Source: a virus. From it: DNA of 25,467 nt. The stretch spans positions 1 to 25,467 of IMG/VR virus record IMGVR_UViG_3300047476_000713; one strand, 5' to 3'. Numbering within the stretch: the stretch's first letter is position 1; each line of letters starts with the position of its first letter. The notes below the pieces were generated by a model, which had not been told where the DNA came from, made no database searches, and was given only the letters and a program-made list of their open reading frames with translations. Below, in pieces: positions 1 through 7,464 of this stretch. Made by a program: the position numbers and the translations under genes.

Positions 1-5
1 ACGAA

Positions 6-731
6 ATGTTGATTAACTATCTTACCAAGGTACACCAAGATGCTATGAAGCACAAGATGGATCCTACTAGACGCAGTGATCCAAAACGCAGTAAGAGTAT
101 AGGTGGCTTCAATCGTGCGTTCAATAAACTAGATGCAAGACAAGATGCACAAAAAGATGCATCTAAAGCACAGGCCACAGAGCCTAAGATTAACGAAACA
201 ATGAAGCACGACGACTTTATTAAGCAAATTGACGAGCTACATAAAAAAATGATGGATGCCAGCAAGCGCAACGACACCAAAGAGTGGGAACGACTAAAAA
301 AGGAATACGAAGCACTGCATGATCTAGCTAGGCAAGGACTTTCAGAAAACAACAAAGAAGGCAAACCTCGTATTCGTAAATACAGCAAAATGAGACCAGA
401 TGGTTCTAAGGCTGTGCGTTATGAAGTCTTAGATTATCGCGGTATGCGTATTCCTGGCCAAGGCAGCGAAGGTTTTGATGATCTTAAGTACGCCAAAGAG
501 TTCTATCATAGGAATTACGATAAGCTACAAGACCCAATGGACGAAGGAATTGAAGATCGTCTTAAAGATCTAGATCCTAAAAATCCTGTAAATATACCTG
601 CTTATCAACGCAAGGCACAGAGCGGAGGACCAGCCCAGGCTGTCAAGCAAAAAGGCGTTGAAGAGCCGGTTAAACAAGTTGAAGGACGCTACTGGTGTAA
701 AAACGAAAAGCGTTGGAAGAATGTGGAGTAA
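6..731 (+). CDS. Hypothetical phage protein with central coiled coil, possibly 5'-truncated
   Basis: The product is 241 aa, very hydrophilic and lysine-rich. I do not recognise a family. Residues 66-110 read as a charged helical, probably coiled-coil segment. Residues about 120-175 form a compact basic part rich in Tyr and Gly (RPDGSKAVRYEVLDYRG). The C-terminus carries several Trp/Lys pairs. An I-N-E tripeptide at residues 62-64 fits the (L/I)-x-E cleavage rule of T4 prohead protease gp21, so a virion or internal-head role is possible but unproven. No in-frame stop lies in the five bases before the ATG, so the gene may begin upstream of the window. The next gene starts 6 nt after the stop, which suggests one transcript. 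Confidence 0.6.
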   Translation: MLINYLTKVHQDAMKHKMDPTRRSDPKRSKSIGGFNRAFNKLDARQDAQKDASKAQATEPKINETMKHDDFIKQIDELHKKMMDASKRNDTKEWERLKKEYEALHDLARQGLSENNKEGKPRIRKYSKMRPDGSKAVRYEVLDYRGMRIPGQGSEGFDDLKYAKEFYHRNYDKLQDPMDEGIEDRLKDLDPKNPVNIPAYQRKAQSGGPAQAVKQKGVEEPVKQVEGRYWCKNEKRWKNVE

Positions 732-737
732 GCAATA

Positions 738-1172
738 ATGGATGAATTACAAAAGGCAGCAAAAATTGCTTTTGCCAGTGAATTTAGTTTTTACCTTAAA
801 GCACACCAGTTTCACTGGAATGTCGAAGGCATTAATTTTAAACAACTGCACGATCTATTCGGTGGTATCTACGAAGAAGTCTACGATAGTATAGACGACT
901 TTGCAGAAAAGATCCGTAGCCTAGGTACTTACATGCCTGGCAGCTATACTCGTTTTGATATGTTAAGCAAGATTGACGACGAAACACAGATTCTAGAAGC
1001 CGGAGCAATGCTACGAGAGCTAGCTGAAGATAACGAAAAAATGGTCAAGATATTTAAGATGGTATTTGATCTAAGCGAAGCGGCTGGTGAACATGGGTTC
1101 AGTGACTTCATTGCAGGACGCATGGATGCACACCGTAAACACGGTTGGATGTTAAAGGCTACGCTAAAATGA
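738..1172 (+). CDS. Dps-like ferritin-fold protein
   Basis: The product is 144 aa and matches the Dps/ferritin-like four-helix family, whose members bind iron at dimer interfaces and some of which bind DNA. The diagnostic stretch has H26-W-N, H38, D53 and E57. The spacing (0, +12, +27, +31) equals that of the intersubunit ferroxidase ligands of bacterial Dps. The length is slightly shorter than host Dps (about 150-170 aa), and no lysine-rich DNA-binding N-terminal tail is present. Related short Dps-like proteins occur in T4-like phages. It may protect DNA or scavenge iron and peroxide. The start ATG follows the previous stop by 6 nt. Its stop overlaps the next start as ATGA, implying translational coupling. 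Fold assignment is good, activity is inferred. Confidence 0.75.
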   Translation: MDELQKAAKIAFASEFSFYLKAHQFHWNVEGINFKQLHDLFGGIYEEVYDSIDDFAEKIRSLGTYMPGSYTRFDMLSKIDDETQILEAGAMLRELAEDNEKMVKIFKMVFDLSEAAGEHGFSDFIAGRMDAHRKHGWMLKATLK

Positions 1173-2077
1173 GAGCCAGTGAGCTCGTAGAAAAATGGAG
1201 CAAAAAATACAAAAGCTCCATTGACTGTAATAATCCCAAAGGCTTTAGTCAGCGAGCTCATTGCGCCGGTCGTAAGAAAAACGAAAGCGTAGACGAAGCA
1301 ATTAACATGGATATTGCTAATCCTGGATTTTATCACGAACAACAGATTGGAAAATACCTGTATCGAGCCAAATATTGGAACAGTGGTTTGAAGATTTATG
1401 CATACGACGGTGCTAAAAAAATAGGCTATGCTGAATTGATGTATACTCCTCTGCCTTCCGACAAGCGTGAACTAAGGCAGTTTGCCAAGGATACATGGTT
1501 AGAAAGTGAATGGACAGAGGTAGATCCAAAGTATCAACGACAAGGCATAATGTCAACAATGTATGCCTATGCCAAGATGCTGGGCAACTCAGTACAGCCA
1601 AGCTCAATACGAACCGATGATGCCAAGGCAGCATGGAAGAGTTGGGGGAGAGATGCAAGGCATTTGACTCGGGAAGATACAGCAGAAGGAGTATTAGCCG
1701 AAAGTATCAATAACTTTAAACAGGTACATGCTGTACTAAGAGATTTCTTACCTGTGGCTATGTCAGAACTCAAAATAAAAGAATTACCTAAGATACACAT
1801 TAAGAAAAATTTAGACAATAACGGCCAGCCTAGTTTTGGATCGTTCAATGGCTCAAACATTACTTTGGCCGTCAGCGGCCGACATCCTATTGACATCTGT
1901 CGCACCCTGGCACATGAACTTACACACTACAAACAAGGCACCAATAATCAACTTGATCACGAAAGCGGCGAAACCGGTAGCCCAGAAGAAAACGAAGCCA
2001 ATAGTGTTGCTGGCATAATCATGCGTAAGTTCAGTCAACAGTATCCCGACTATATAGGAAATAGAAAGAATCAATAA
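1169..2077 (+). CDS. Two-part protein: GNAT-like domain plus HExxH zinc metallopeptidase-like domain
   Basis: The product is 302 aa from the ATG that overlaps the Dps-like stop (ATGA); a TTG eight codons earlier is less likely. Residues 13-36 carry a basic cysteine-containing motif (SIDCNNPKGFSQRAHC) that I know from other T4-like phage proteins. Residues about 60-150 resemble a GNAT acetyltransferase, with V118-D-P-x-Y-Q-R-Q-G-I as the acetyl-CoA loop. Residues 245-256 contain H249-E-L-T-H253, a zinc-peptidase signature. It is followed by E276-A-N, a plausible third ligand region. Between the two halves is L176-A-E178, a potential gp21-type prohead protease site. The combination suggests a packaged or assembly-linked protein. 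Substrates are unknown, and each domain call rests on short motifs. Confidence 0.65.
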   Translation: MRASELVEKWSKKYKSSIDCNNPKGFSQRAHCAGRKKNESVDEAINMDIANPGFYHEQQIGKYLYRAKYWNSGLKIYAYDGAKKIGYAELMYTPLPSDKRELRQFAKDTWLESEWTEVDPKYQRQGIMSTMYAYAKMLGNSVQPSSIRTDDAKAAWKSWGRDARHLTREDTAEGVLAESINNFKQVHAVLRDFLPVAMSELKIKELPKIHIKKNLDNNGQPSFGSFNGSNITLAVSGRHPIDICRTLAHELTHYKQGTNNQLDHESGETGSPEENEANSVAGIIMRKFSQQYPDYIGNRKNQ

Positions 2078-2250
2078 TGGATAATATTGAAATACTAACA
2101 CTTCTTGAAATTTCTCAGCTCTCAGAAAGCGAAATCCGTTCTCTCACTGTTGAAGATTTACAAAGATTTTCTGTAGCACAAAAACAATCTTTGACCACAG
2201 AACAAAAGTCTTGGATGACCGAAGAGCAGTTACTAGAAATAGCAATATGA
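2077..2250 (+). CDS. Small acidic hypothetical protein (57 aa)
   Basis: A 57-codon frame starts at an ATG overlapping the previous stop (TAATG) and ends overlapping the next start (ATGA). It fills the space between two well-supported genes, and this context is the main evidence for it. The product is acidic and helical, rich in Leu, Ser, Glu and Gln (ISQLSESEIRSLTVEDLQR). It has no cysteine and no membrane segment. No family is recognised. Confidence 0.6.
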   Translation: MDNIEILTLLEISQLSESEIRSLTVEDLQRFSVAQKQSLTTEQKSWMTEEQLLEIAI

Positions 2251-2675
2251 AAAACGACGAACTACAAAGAATAAAGAAATTAGCAGGGCTCAATGAATAC
2301 ACAGATCCCGAGGGTCAATATACAACAACGGCTGCGCCTAGTAACGATCAAGAACCAAAAAAAGGATTTGCTGTAAGAGTGTTAGGAACTTTTGTTCCGC
2401 CGAGAAGTAACTTTGCAGCTGGTGATTTATGGGATGCGTTAGAAAGAATACTTCCAAATGACTACCCTCATTATGACTATCAAAAACAAGATACACAAAA
2501 TAGTCCACAAAAAAGAGTCTTGGCCACAGTCGAAAGACAAAGCTCTGCTATTGTAAAAATGGGAATACCGAGTAGAGATGTTGCTGAGACTATAGCAAAT
2601 AAATTTAAAACCTATCGAGGGCAGTACGATCCTAATCGCCCTATTCCTGCTGAAGTTATAGAATTAGACAAATAA
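2247..2675 (+). CDS. Hypothetical protein with capsid-targeting-like N-terminus
   Basis: The product is 142 aa from the ATG at the ATGA junction; an upstream TTG would only add a tail overlapping the preceding gene. The first 17 residues (MKNDELQRIKKLAGLNE) form a short amphipathic helix ending in L15-N-E17. This resembles the capsid-targeting propeptides of T4 internal proteins, which gp21 removes after (L/I)-x-E. The rest has a low-complexity link (residues 18-35). It is followed by a globular part whose spacing (VRVLGTFVPP, then VKMGIPSRDVAETIANKFKTYRGQYDP) suggests a small alpha/beta fold. I cannot name it. It may be carried inside the head, which is inference. Confidence 0.6.
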   Translation: MKNDELQRIKKLAGLNEYTDPEGQYTTTAAPSNDQEPKKGFAVRVLGTFVPPRSNFAAGDLWDALERILPNDYPHYDYQKQDTQNSPQKRVLATVERQSSAIVKMGIPSRDVAETIANKFKTYRGQYDPNRPIPAEVIELDK

Positions 2676-3214
2676 TGAAAGTAAACGAAATTAGTCTTGG
2701 TCGTAGTGTTAGATATAGTTTCTATGACATATTTGCACTAGTTCAACAACGACCTAATAGACCAGGTCTAACTATTCGTATACGACGAGACCGTCCGCCT
2801 GAAACTCGTAAAAGCGGAATATATGTTTGGCATCACCCCGACTGGGGATATTTTTATGTCGGTATTGCCGCAGCCGACAACTTCACTGAGCGTTGGAACA
2901 AGCACATTCAGAAGTTATTGGATCAATGCACTAGTGCTAAACAAATGCGTAATTGGCGTACCTTTGCACAAAAATTCGCGGCTGCTGGTTATGGTATCGA
3001 AGATCTCAAAGACATTACCCTAAGATTCTTTCCTATTACTACAGTGTCTGCTTATGGCGGTAGCAAAGAACAACTTAAAAAAGAACTAGAAGCCATCGAA
3101 GATCGCATAGTTTATCTTATCAATCCTGCCTGCAACGGCAAATATGATCCTACTAGGCCCAGCGCCACACGATTTCCTACACAAAGACCCACACCTCCCA
3201 AACCTGGAGTTTAA
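2675..3214 (+). CDS. GIY-YIG family endonuclease-like protein
   Basis: The product is 179 aa, starting at a TAATG overlap. The GIY-YIG nuclease core is visible: G48-I-Y50, Y61-V-G63 (the YIG element), R73 within TERW as the catalytic arginine, a glutamate in the helix EAIEDRIVYLIN (E139 or E142 as metal ligand), and N154 after the Pro-Ala-Cys turn. The order and spacing fit the family. The tail is proline- and basic-rich (RPTPPKPGV). It has no recognisable DNA-binding module of the homing-endonuclease type. It could be a free-standing homing-like nuclease, a host-DNA-degrading enzyme or a packaged nuclease. V3-N-E5 near the start is only weakly like a prohead-protease site. Confidence 0.7.
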   Translation: MKVNEISLGRSVRYSFYDIFALVQQRPNRPGLTIRIRRDRPPETRKSGIYVWHHPDWGYFYVGIAAADNFTERWNKHIQKLLDQCTSAKQMRNWRTFAQKFAAAGYGIEDLKDITLRFFPITTVSAYGGSKEQLKKELEAIEDRIVYLINPACNGKYDPTRPSATRFPTQRPTPPKPGV

Positions 3215-3216
3215 AT

Positions 3217-3387
3217 ATGGAACCATACATGGATGACTACGAGTCATACAAACGATTCACCGCTCAACATTGTAGTTGTAGGTGTTACGCACATTGCGGA
3301 CACAGTTGCATGACCGACGATTGTGACTGCACCGAATGCCAGTGCGGTGACTGTGAGGACGCATTTTTTATTCGTAGCTCAAACTAA
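3217..3387 (+). CDS. Small cysteine-rich (metallothionein-like) protein
   Basis: A 56-aa frame lies 2 nt after the previous stop, with GGAG about 8 nt upstream of its ATG. Ten cysteines occur in residues 19-46 (C19, 21, 23, 27, 31, 36, 38, 41, 43, 46), in C-x-C and C-x2-C spacings. Two or three His (H18, H26, H29) and many Asp/Glu are interspersed. This density resembles metallothioneins or small zinc/cluster binders, but no named family is identified. No signal peptide is present. The frame is supported by tight spacing to both neighbours and by the non-random cysteine pattern. Confidence 0.6.
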   Translation: MEPYMDDYESYKRFTAQHCSCRCYAHCGHSCMTDDCDCTECQCGDCEDAFFIRSSN

Positions 3388-3389
3388 TC

Positions 3390-4028
3390 GTGAACGATCT
3401 AAAGTTATCAGAAAACCGTTTGAATCCCAACGGCTATTGGACTAAGCCAATAGACAAGATTACTTTTATGCCCATTCCGGCAGATCTAGATCTATTCGAC
3501 CAAAACGGATATGATCTAACCGATTTAGAACAACACTATGCCAATGCAAATTTAAGTTATGCAGAAGCACACAGATATCGCCGTGCACTCAAGTATCCTT
3601 GGTTCATCCAAGAAGAAAAGACCTGCTATGCTGTGCTGAATCATAGTTTACTTTTTGAGCGTAAAGGTTATTCCGGCAAAGCTCGAGAACAATTAGAAAT
3701 ATGGGCACAGAAAAACCCGTTGGTACATAAACTATTGGCCTTGAGACCTAAATGGGGTTTAGACTTTAGTATGGACTGGGTTGACCCTGACGGAAATGCA
3801 TTTGAAGTATTCCATTGGGAGTATGACGGGTTTGACTACGAAGATATACAAGTTCGAAAACTACAAGTACAGGCCAAATTAGCAACAATTGATTGGGATG
3901 ATGCTGGACGACAGATACTGCAACACAAAGATCAATGGTATCATTTAGATTTCTTTGAACAGAGTGCTTGGAAGTGTAAATACTTTGGAATAGTCAACGA
4001 GCGATTTAAAATGGTCGCTTGGGAATGA
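3390..4028 (+). CDS. Conserved-type phage hypothetical protein, GTG start
   Basis: The product is 212 aa, acidic and rich in aromatics, especially Trp and Tyr. No in-frame ATG occurs near the 5' end. GTG two bases after the previous stop gives a full-length product. Notable stretches are AEAHRYRRALKYPWFIQEE (residues about 58-76), RPKWGLDFSMDWVDPDGNAFEVFHWEYDGFDY (about 119-150) and a C-terminal WHLDFFEQSAWKCKYFG-like segment (written from the residue pattern around 185-202). I do not recognise a catalytic motif or a Pfam family. It is the last gene before a 162-nt non-coding region, so it probably ends a transcription unit. Confidence 0.6.
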   Translation: MNDLKLSENRLNPNGYWTKPIDKITFMPIPADLDLFDQNGYDLTDLEQHYANANLSYAEAHRYRRALKYPWFIQEEKTCYAVLNHSLLFERKGYSGKAREQLEIWAQKNPLVHKLLALRPKWGLDFSMDWVDPDGNAFEVFHWEYDGFDYEDIQVRKLQVQAKLATIDWDDAGRQILQHKDQWYHLDFFEQSAWKCKYFGIVNERFKMVAWE

Positions 4029-4030
4029 AC

Positions 4031-4128
4031 ACACCTTAGGACCGGTACTCGTTACCGTGGTGTAGGCGGCTGCTGCCTTGAGTAATCCGATTCGCTACCG
4101 GAACCTCTTAAGTGAGCATTTTTCTTTT
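4031..4128 (+). ncRNA. Candidate structured RNA / 3' UTR in the intergenic region
   Basis: This non-coding stretch can form three consecutive stem-loops. The first is ACACC 4031-4035 with GGTGT 4059-4063, enclosing CGGTA 4043-4047 / TACCG 4053-4057. The second is AGGC 4064-4067 / GCCT 4075-4078. The third is GAG+TCCG 4080-4089 paired with CGGA+CTC 4099-4107. A T-rich run follows at 4119-4128, so it could be a phage ncRNA, a structured 3' end with a weak terminator, or chance. It does not fit a tRNA cloverleaf. Confidence 0.3.
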
Positions 4129-4136
4129 CAAAACAG

Positions 4137-4165
4137 TTGCTTTAACATCTAGCATGTTATACAAT
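4137..4165 (+). promoter_or_regulatory. Sigma70-type promoter for the dsbA-like/polymerase unit
   Basis: TTGCTT (4137-4142) and TACAAT (4160-4165) are separated by 17 bp, giving a good host-type promoter. A 25-nt leader with AAAGGAG follows before the ATG at 4191. Confidence 0.6.
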
Positions 4166-4190
4166 AGCACACATCAACAAAGGAGATCAC

Positions 4191-4454
4191 ATGAGCTCAC
4201 CGCGTACATTCAACGGCGATCAAAAAATCAAACTCACACAAATTATCAATGAAGGCATGCAGGTCATGCACGAAATCGAGACTCTAAACGAAGGCCTAAA
4301 CGATACTGTAAAAGCCATTGCCGAAGAACTTGAAATCAAACCAGCTATCCTTAAAAAGGCAATTAAAATTGCACACAAGGCCAAACTAGGCGAAACCAAT
4401 CGTGATCACGAAGATCTAAACACTATTCTGGAAACAGTAGGCAAGACACTTTGA
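4191..4454 (+). CDS. DsbA-like dsDNA-binding / late-transcription protein
   Basis: The product is 87 aa, mostly helical, and resembles the small double-stranded-DNA-binding proteins (DsbA type) of T4-like phages that assist late transcription. The recognisable core is residues about 28-70 (IETLNEGLNDTVKAIAEELEIKP, then ILKKAIKIAHKAK). A basic helix follows an acidic one. A strong AAAGGAG site lies 7 nt before the ATG, and a sigma70 promoter lies just upstream, suggesting abundant expression. It overlaps the next gene by TTGA. The homology call comes from family memory rather than a catalytic motif. Confidence 0.6.
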   Translation: MSSPRTFNGDQKIKLTQIINEGMQVMHEIETLNEGLNDTVKAIAEELEIKPAILKKAIKIAHKAKLGETNRDHEDLNTILETVGKTL

Positions 4455-4741
4455 TCAACTTAATCTATAATACATTTTCATGGATTAAAGATGATTGGCG
4501 TAGTAATAAGTTCCGCTTTACTATTGAGTTGCTTGCTTGGGCTATTAGTATTGGGTGCAGTATTACTATGGCAGTCACCGTCCCAAATCCCCCTCTTTTG
4601 GCGTTGTATCCTATTTGGATTCTCGGTTGCTCTATGTATGCTTGGGCTGCTTACACTCGGAAGTCATTTGGTATGCTTGCTAACTACATTTTGTTAACCA
4701 CCATTGATAGTGTTGGGCTGGTAAGGATGATTATTAATTGA
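4451..4741 (+). CDS. Small membrane protein, TTG start
   Basis: The product is 96 aa with three predicted membrane helices at about residues 24-44, 48-68 and 73-94, linked by short loops (VPNPP, YTRKS). The N-terminal 20 residues are amphipathic with Trp and Lys. The only in-frame ATGs lie inside the first helix or later, so the TTG overlapping the previous stop (TTGA) is the likely start. The gene sits between the DsbA-like gene and the polymerase and overlaps both by 4 nt. Family unknown; the three-helix pattern faintly recalls half-transporters, but I make no functional claim. Confidence 0.6.
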   Translation: MINLIYNTFSWIKDDWRSNKFRFTIELLAWAISIGCSITMAVTVPNPPLLALYPIWILGCSMYAWAAYTRKSFGMLANYILLTTIDSVGLVRMIIN

Positions 4742-7395
4742 GTTACATTGACGCACTTTTCTCAAAAGACGAAGATAGAATTTATGTAGTTGAGCGTGTA
4801 GATGGCGAGCGTGTTTATCGCGAGTATCCAGCTAACTACATTTTCTACTACGACGACCCACGAGGTAAATTTAGATCCATTTATGGTACTCCTGTAAGCC
4901 GCTTTAGCACACGAAGCGGTAAGGAGTACTTTAAGGAACTTAAAATGCACAGTAAGACCCGGCTGTGGGAATCAGACATTAAACCTATTTCCCGCTGTTT
5001 GGAAGAAAATTACCTGGGCAAAGATGCCCCCAAACTTAATGTTGCATTTTTTGATATTGAGGTCGACTTTGATCCTATTAAGGGATTTAGTCGACCCGAA
5101 GATCCTTTTAATGCAGTTACTGCCATCAGCGTTTATCTACAATGGTTAGATAAACTGGTAACACTAGTAATGCCACCAAAAAGCTATAGTTGGGAAACTG
5201 CACAGCATATCTGCGATCAATTTGATAACTGTTATCTTTTCGACACTGAAGAAGAGATGCTTAAAACATTTCTTGATCTTATTGACGATGCAGACATCCT
5301 GAGTGGTTGGAACTCAGAAGGATTCGATATCCCTTACATGGTCATGCGTGTAACACAGGTATTGAGCAAGGATGACACTCGTAGGTTTTGCCTTTGGAAC
5401 CAATTTCCAAAGAAAAGAACCTTTGAACGATTCGGTGCAGAAAACATTACATTTGACCTAATTGGTAGAGTGCATATGGACTATATGCAGTTATATCGCA
5501 AATACACTTACGAAGAACGACACAGTTACAGTCTCGATGCAATCGGCGAGTACGAACTTGACGAAAGAAAAATACAGTACGAAGGCACATTAGATCAACT
5601 GTACAACAAAGACTTTCCAAAGTTTATTGATTACAACAGACAAGATACATTACTGTTGGCCAAATTAGATAATAAACTTAAATTTATCGATCTTGCTAAT
5701 GAACTTGCACACGATAACACAGTACTGCTACCGACTACTATGGGTGCAGTTGCAGTTACCGAGCAGGCCATTATCAATGAAGCACATCAAAAAGGTTTAG
5801 TAGTTCAAAATAGGAGTAGTTCAGATGACCAAGACACGCAAGCGGCAGGTGCCTATGTTGCTTATCCCAAAAGAGGCATGCACGAATACATCGGAGCAAT
5901 TGACATCAACTCGCTCTATCCCTCGGCTATTCGTGCCCTTAACATGGCACCAGAAACAATCGTCGGACAAGTTAGATCAACGAGAACCGACCACTACATA
6001 AAAGAAAAGATGGCTGCTGGGGCTGCCTTTGCAGATGCTTGGGAAAACCTGTTTGGTACCTTAGAGTACACAAGCATTATGAATATGGAACCGGGGACCG
6101 AAATTACCATTGACTGGGAAGGCGGCGGCAGTGATACCATGAGTGCCGCTGATGTTTGGAAGCTAATATTCGAGGGCAATCAACCGTGGATTATTAGCGC
6201 CAACGGTACTATATTCAAATATGATGCTAAAGGCATTGTTCCAGGTCTACTGGAGAGGTGGTATGCAGAACGAAAAGAACTCCAAGCTAAGAAAAAAGAA
6301 GCTACTACGCCAGAAGACAAGGCGTTCTGGGATAAGCGTCAATTGGTTAAAAAGATTAACCTTAACAGTTTGTACGGCGCTATTCTTAATCCTGGCTGTC
6401 GGTTTTTTGATAAGCGAATCGGCCAATCCACCACCCTCACAGGTAGAGTCATTGCTAGACATATGGATGCCTTTGTAAATGAGTGCATCACCGGCGTATA
6501 TGATCATGTCGGCGAAGCAATCATATACGGAGATACCGACTCTGTTTATTTTAGCGCATGGCCGGTCATCAAGAAAGAAGTCGACGCTGGAAAAATGGAA
6601 TGGAACAAGGACATTTGTTTGCAAGTCTACGATGGCATTGCTGATCAAGTTAACGCCAGCTTTCCTGCATTTATGGAGAGGGCATTCCATAGTCCGCAAT
6701 ACATGGGTTCATTAATCAAAGGCGGTCGAGAGCTTGTGGCCAGTAAAGGTTTGTTTATTAAGAAAAAGCGTTATGCAGTTCTTATCTACGATCTCGAAGG
6801 TGCAAGGCTTGATAAAGACGGCAAGCCAGGCAAGGTCAAGGCCATGGGACTAGACTTGAAGCGTTCTGATACACCTAAGGTTGTACAGGACTTCTTAAGT
6901 AACTTACTGTTAAAGGTACTAACAGGATCGCCCAAAGAAGATATCTACGATCAAGTAAGAGAATTTAAGATTGCATTCCAGGAACGACCTGCTTGGGAAA
7001 AAGGTACACCCAAGCGTGTTAACAACTTAACTAAATTCAGCGAAGCAGAAGCTAGGCAAGGCCGGGCAAATATGCCAGGTCATGTTAGAGCCGCTATAAA
7101 CTGGAATGCATTAAAGAGAATGAATGCCGACAACTATAGTATGGCTATAGTTGACGGAATGAAAACTATTGTGTGCAAGTTAAAACCGAACCCTCTGGGC
7201 TATACCAGCGTGGGATATCCTACAGACGAAACACACATTCCACAGTGGTTTAAAGACTTGCCATTTGACGACGGACTAATGGAGACTACTATTGTAGACC
7301 AAAAAGTCGAAAACCTATTAGGTGTACTCAACTGGAGTATTCCAGAACACACCGACACCAAGACTACTTTTGATAGTTTATTCACCTTTGAATAA
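4738..7395 (+). CDS. 43: Replicative DNA polymerase, family B (T4 gp43-like)
   Basis: The product is 885 aa, close to T4 gp43 (898). The 3'-5' exonuclease domain has Exo I at D106-I-E108, Exo II in DILSGWNSEGFDIPYM (about 184-200) and Exo III in YNRQDTLLL (about 300). The polymerase domain has motif A D389-I-N-S-L-Y-P-S, motif B around N543 (KKINLNSLYG) and motif C D599-T-D601-S. A KKKRY element lies downstream, and all catalytic aspartates are intact. No intein or intron is apparent. Start is TTG in a TTGA overlap with the membrane-protein stop, with AAGGA 10 nt upstream; the first internal ATGs would remove conserved N-terminal sequence. It forms the T4-type replisome with the clamp encoded next. 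Confidence 0.95.
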   Translation: MSYIDALFSKDEDRIYVVERVDGERVYREYPANYIFYYDDPRGKFRSIYGTPVSRFSTRSGKEYFKELKMHSKTRLWESDIKPISRCLEENYLGKDAPKLNVAFFDIEVDFDPIKGFSRPEDPFNAVTAISVYLQWLDKLVTLVMPPKSYSWETAQHICDQFDNCYLFDTEEEMLKTFLDLIDDADILSGWNSEGFDIPYMVMRVTQVLSKDDTRRFCLWNQFPKKRTFERFGAENITFDLIGRVHMDYMQLYRKYTYEERHSYSLDAIGEYELDERKIQYEGTLDQLYNKDFPKFIDYNRQDTLLLAKLDNKLKFIDLANELAHDNTVLLPTTMGAVAVTEQAIINEAHQKGLVVQNRSSSDDQDTQAAGAYVAYPKRGMHEYIGAIDINSLYPSAIRALNMAPETIVGQVRSTRTDHYIKEKMAAGAAFADAWENLFGTLEYTSIMNMEPGTEITIDWEGGGSDTMSAADVWKLIFEGNQPWIISANGTIFKYDAKGIVPGLLERWYAERKELQAKKKEATTPEDKAFWDKRQLVKKINLNSLYGAILNPGCRFFDKRIGQSTTLTGRVIARHMDAFVNECITGVYDHVGEAIIYGDTDSVYFSAWPVIKKEVDAGKMEWNKDICLQVYDGIADQVNASFPAFMERAFHSPQYMGSLIKGGRELVASKGLFIKKKRYAVLIYDLEGARLDKDGKPGKVKAMGLDLKRSDTPKVVQDFLSNLLLKVLTGSPKEDIYDQVREFKIAFQERPAWEKGTPKRVNNLTKFSEAEARQGRANMPGHVRAAINWNALKRMNADNYSMAIVDGMKTIVCKLKPNPLGYTSVGYPTDETHIPQWFKDLPFDDGLMETTIVDQKVENLLGVLNWSIPEHTDTKTTFDSLFTFE

Positions 7396-7409
7396 TTTTA
7401 CCATCACGG

Positions 7410-7438
7410 TTGAAAAATCTAAATAAATCTTGTATTAT
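7410..7438 (+). promoter_or_regulatory. Sigma70-type promoter upstream of the sliding clamp
   Basis: TTGAAA (7410-7415) and TATTAT (7433-7438) have a 17-bp spacer, and the start codon lies 26 nt downstream. The spacer contains the late-type motif CTAAATA at 7419-7425, annotated separately. Confidence 0.55.
7419..7425 (+). promoter_or_regulatory. TAAATA late-promoter-like motif
   Basis: CTAAATA resembles the TATAAATA late promoter recognised by T4-type gp55. It lies 40 nt before the sliding-clamp ATG. Confidence 0.35.
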
Positions 7439-7464
7439 ATCAACTATTACTATAAGGAACATCT

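Noticed and set aside
4029-4130. Possible tRNA
   Set aside because: The stems do not form a cloverleaf, there is no proper T-loop or anticodon arm, and no CCA-like 3' end.
4738-7395. Intein or split in the DNA polymerase
   Set aside because: All polymerase and exonuclease motifs run in one frame with normal spacing and total length near that of T4 gp43.
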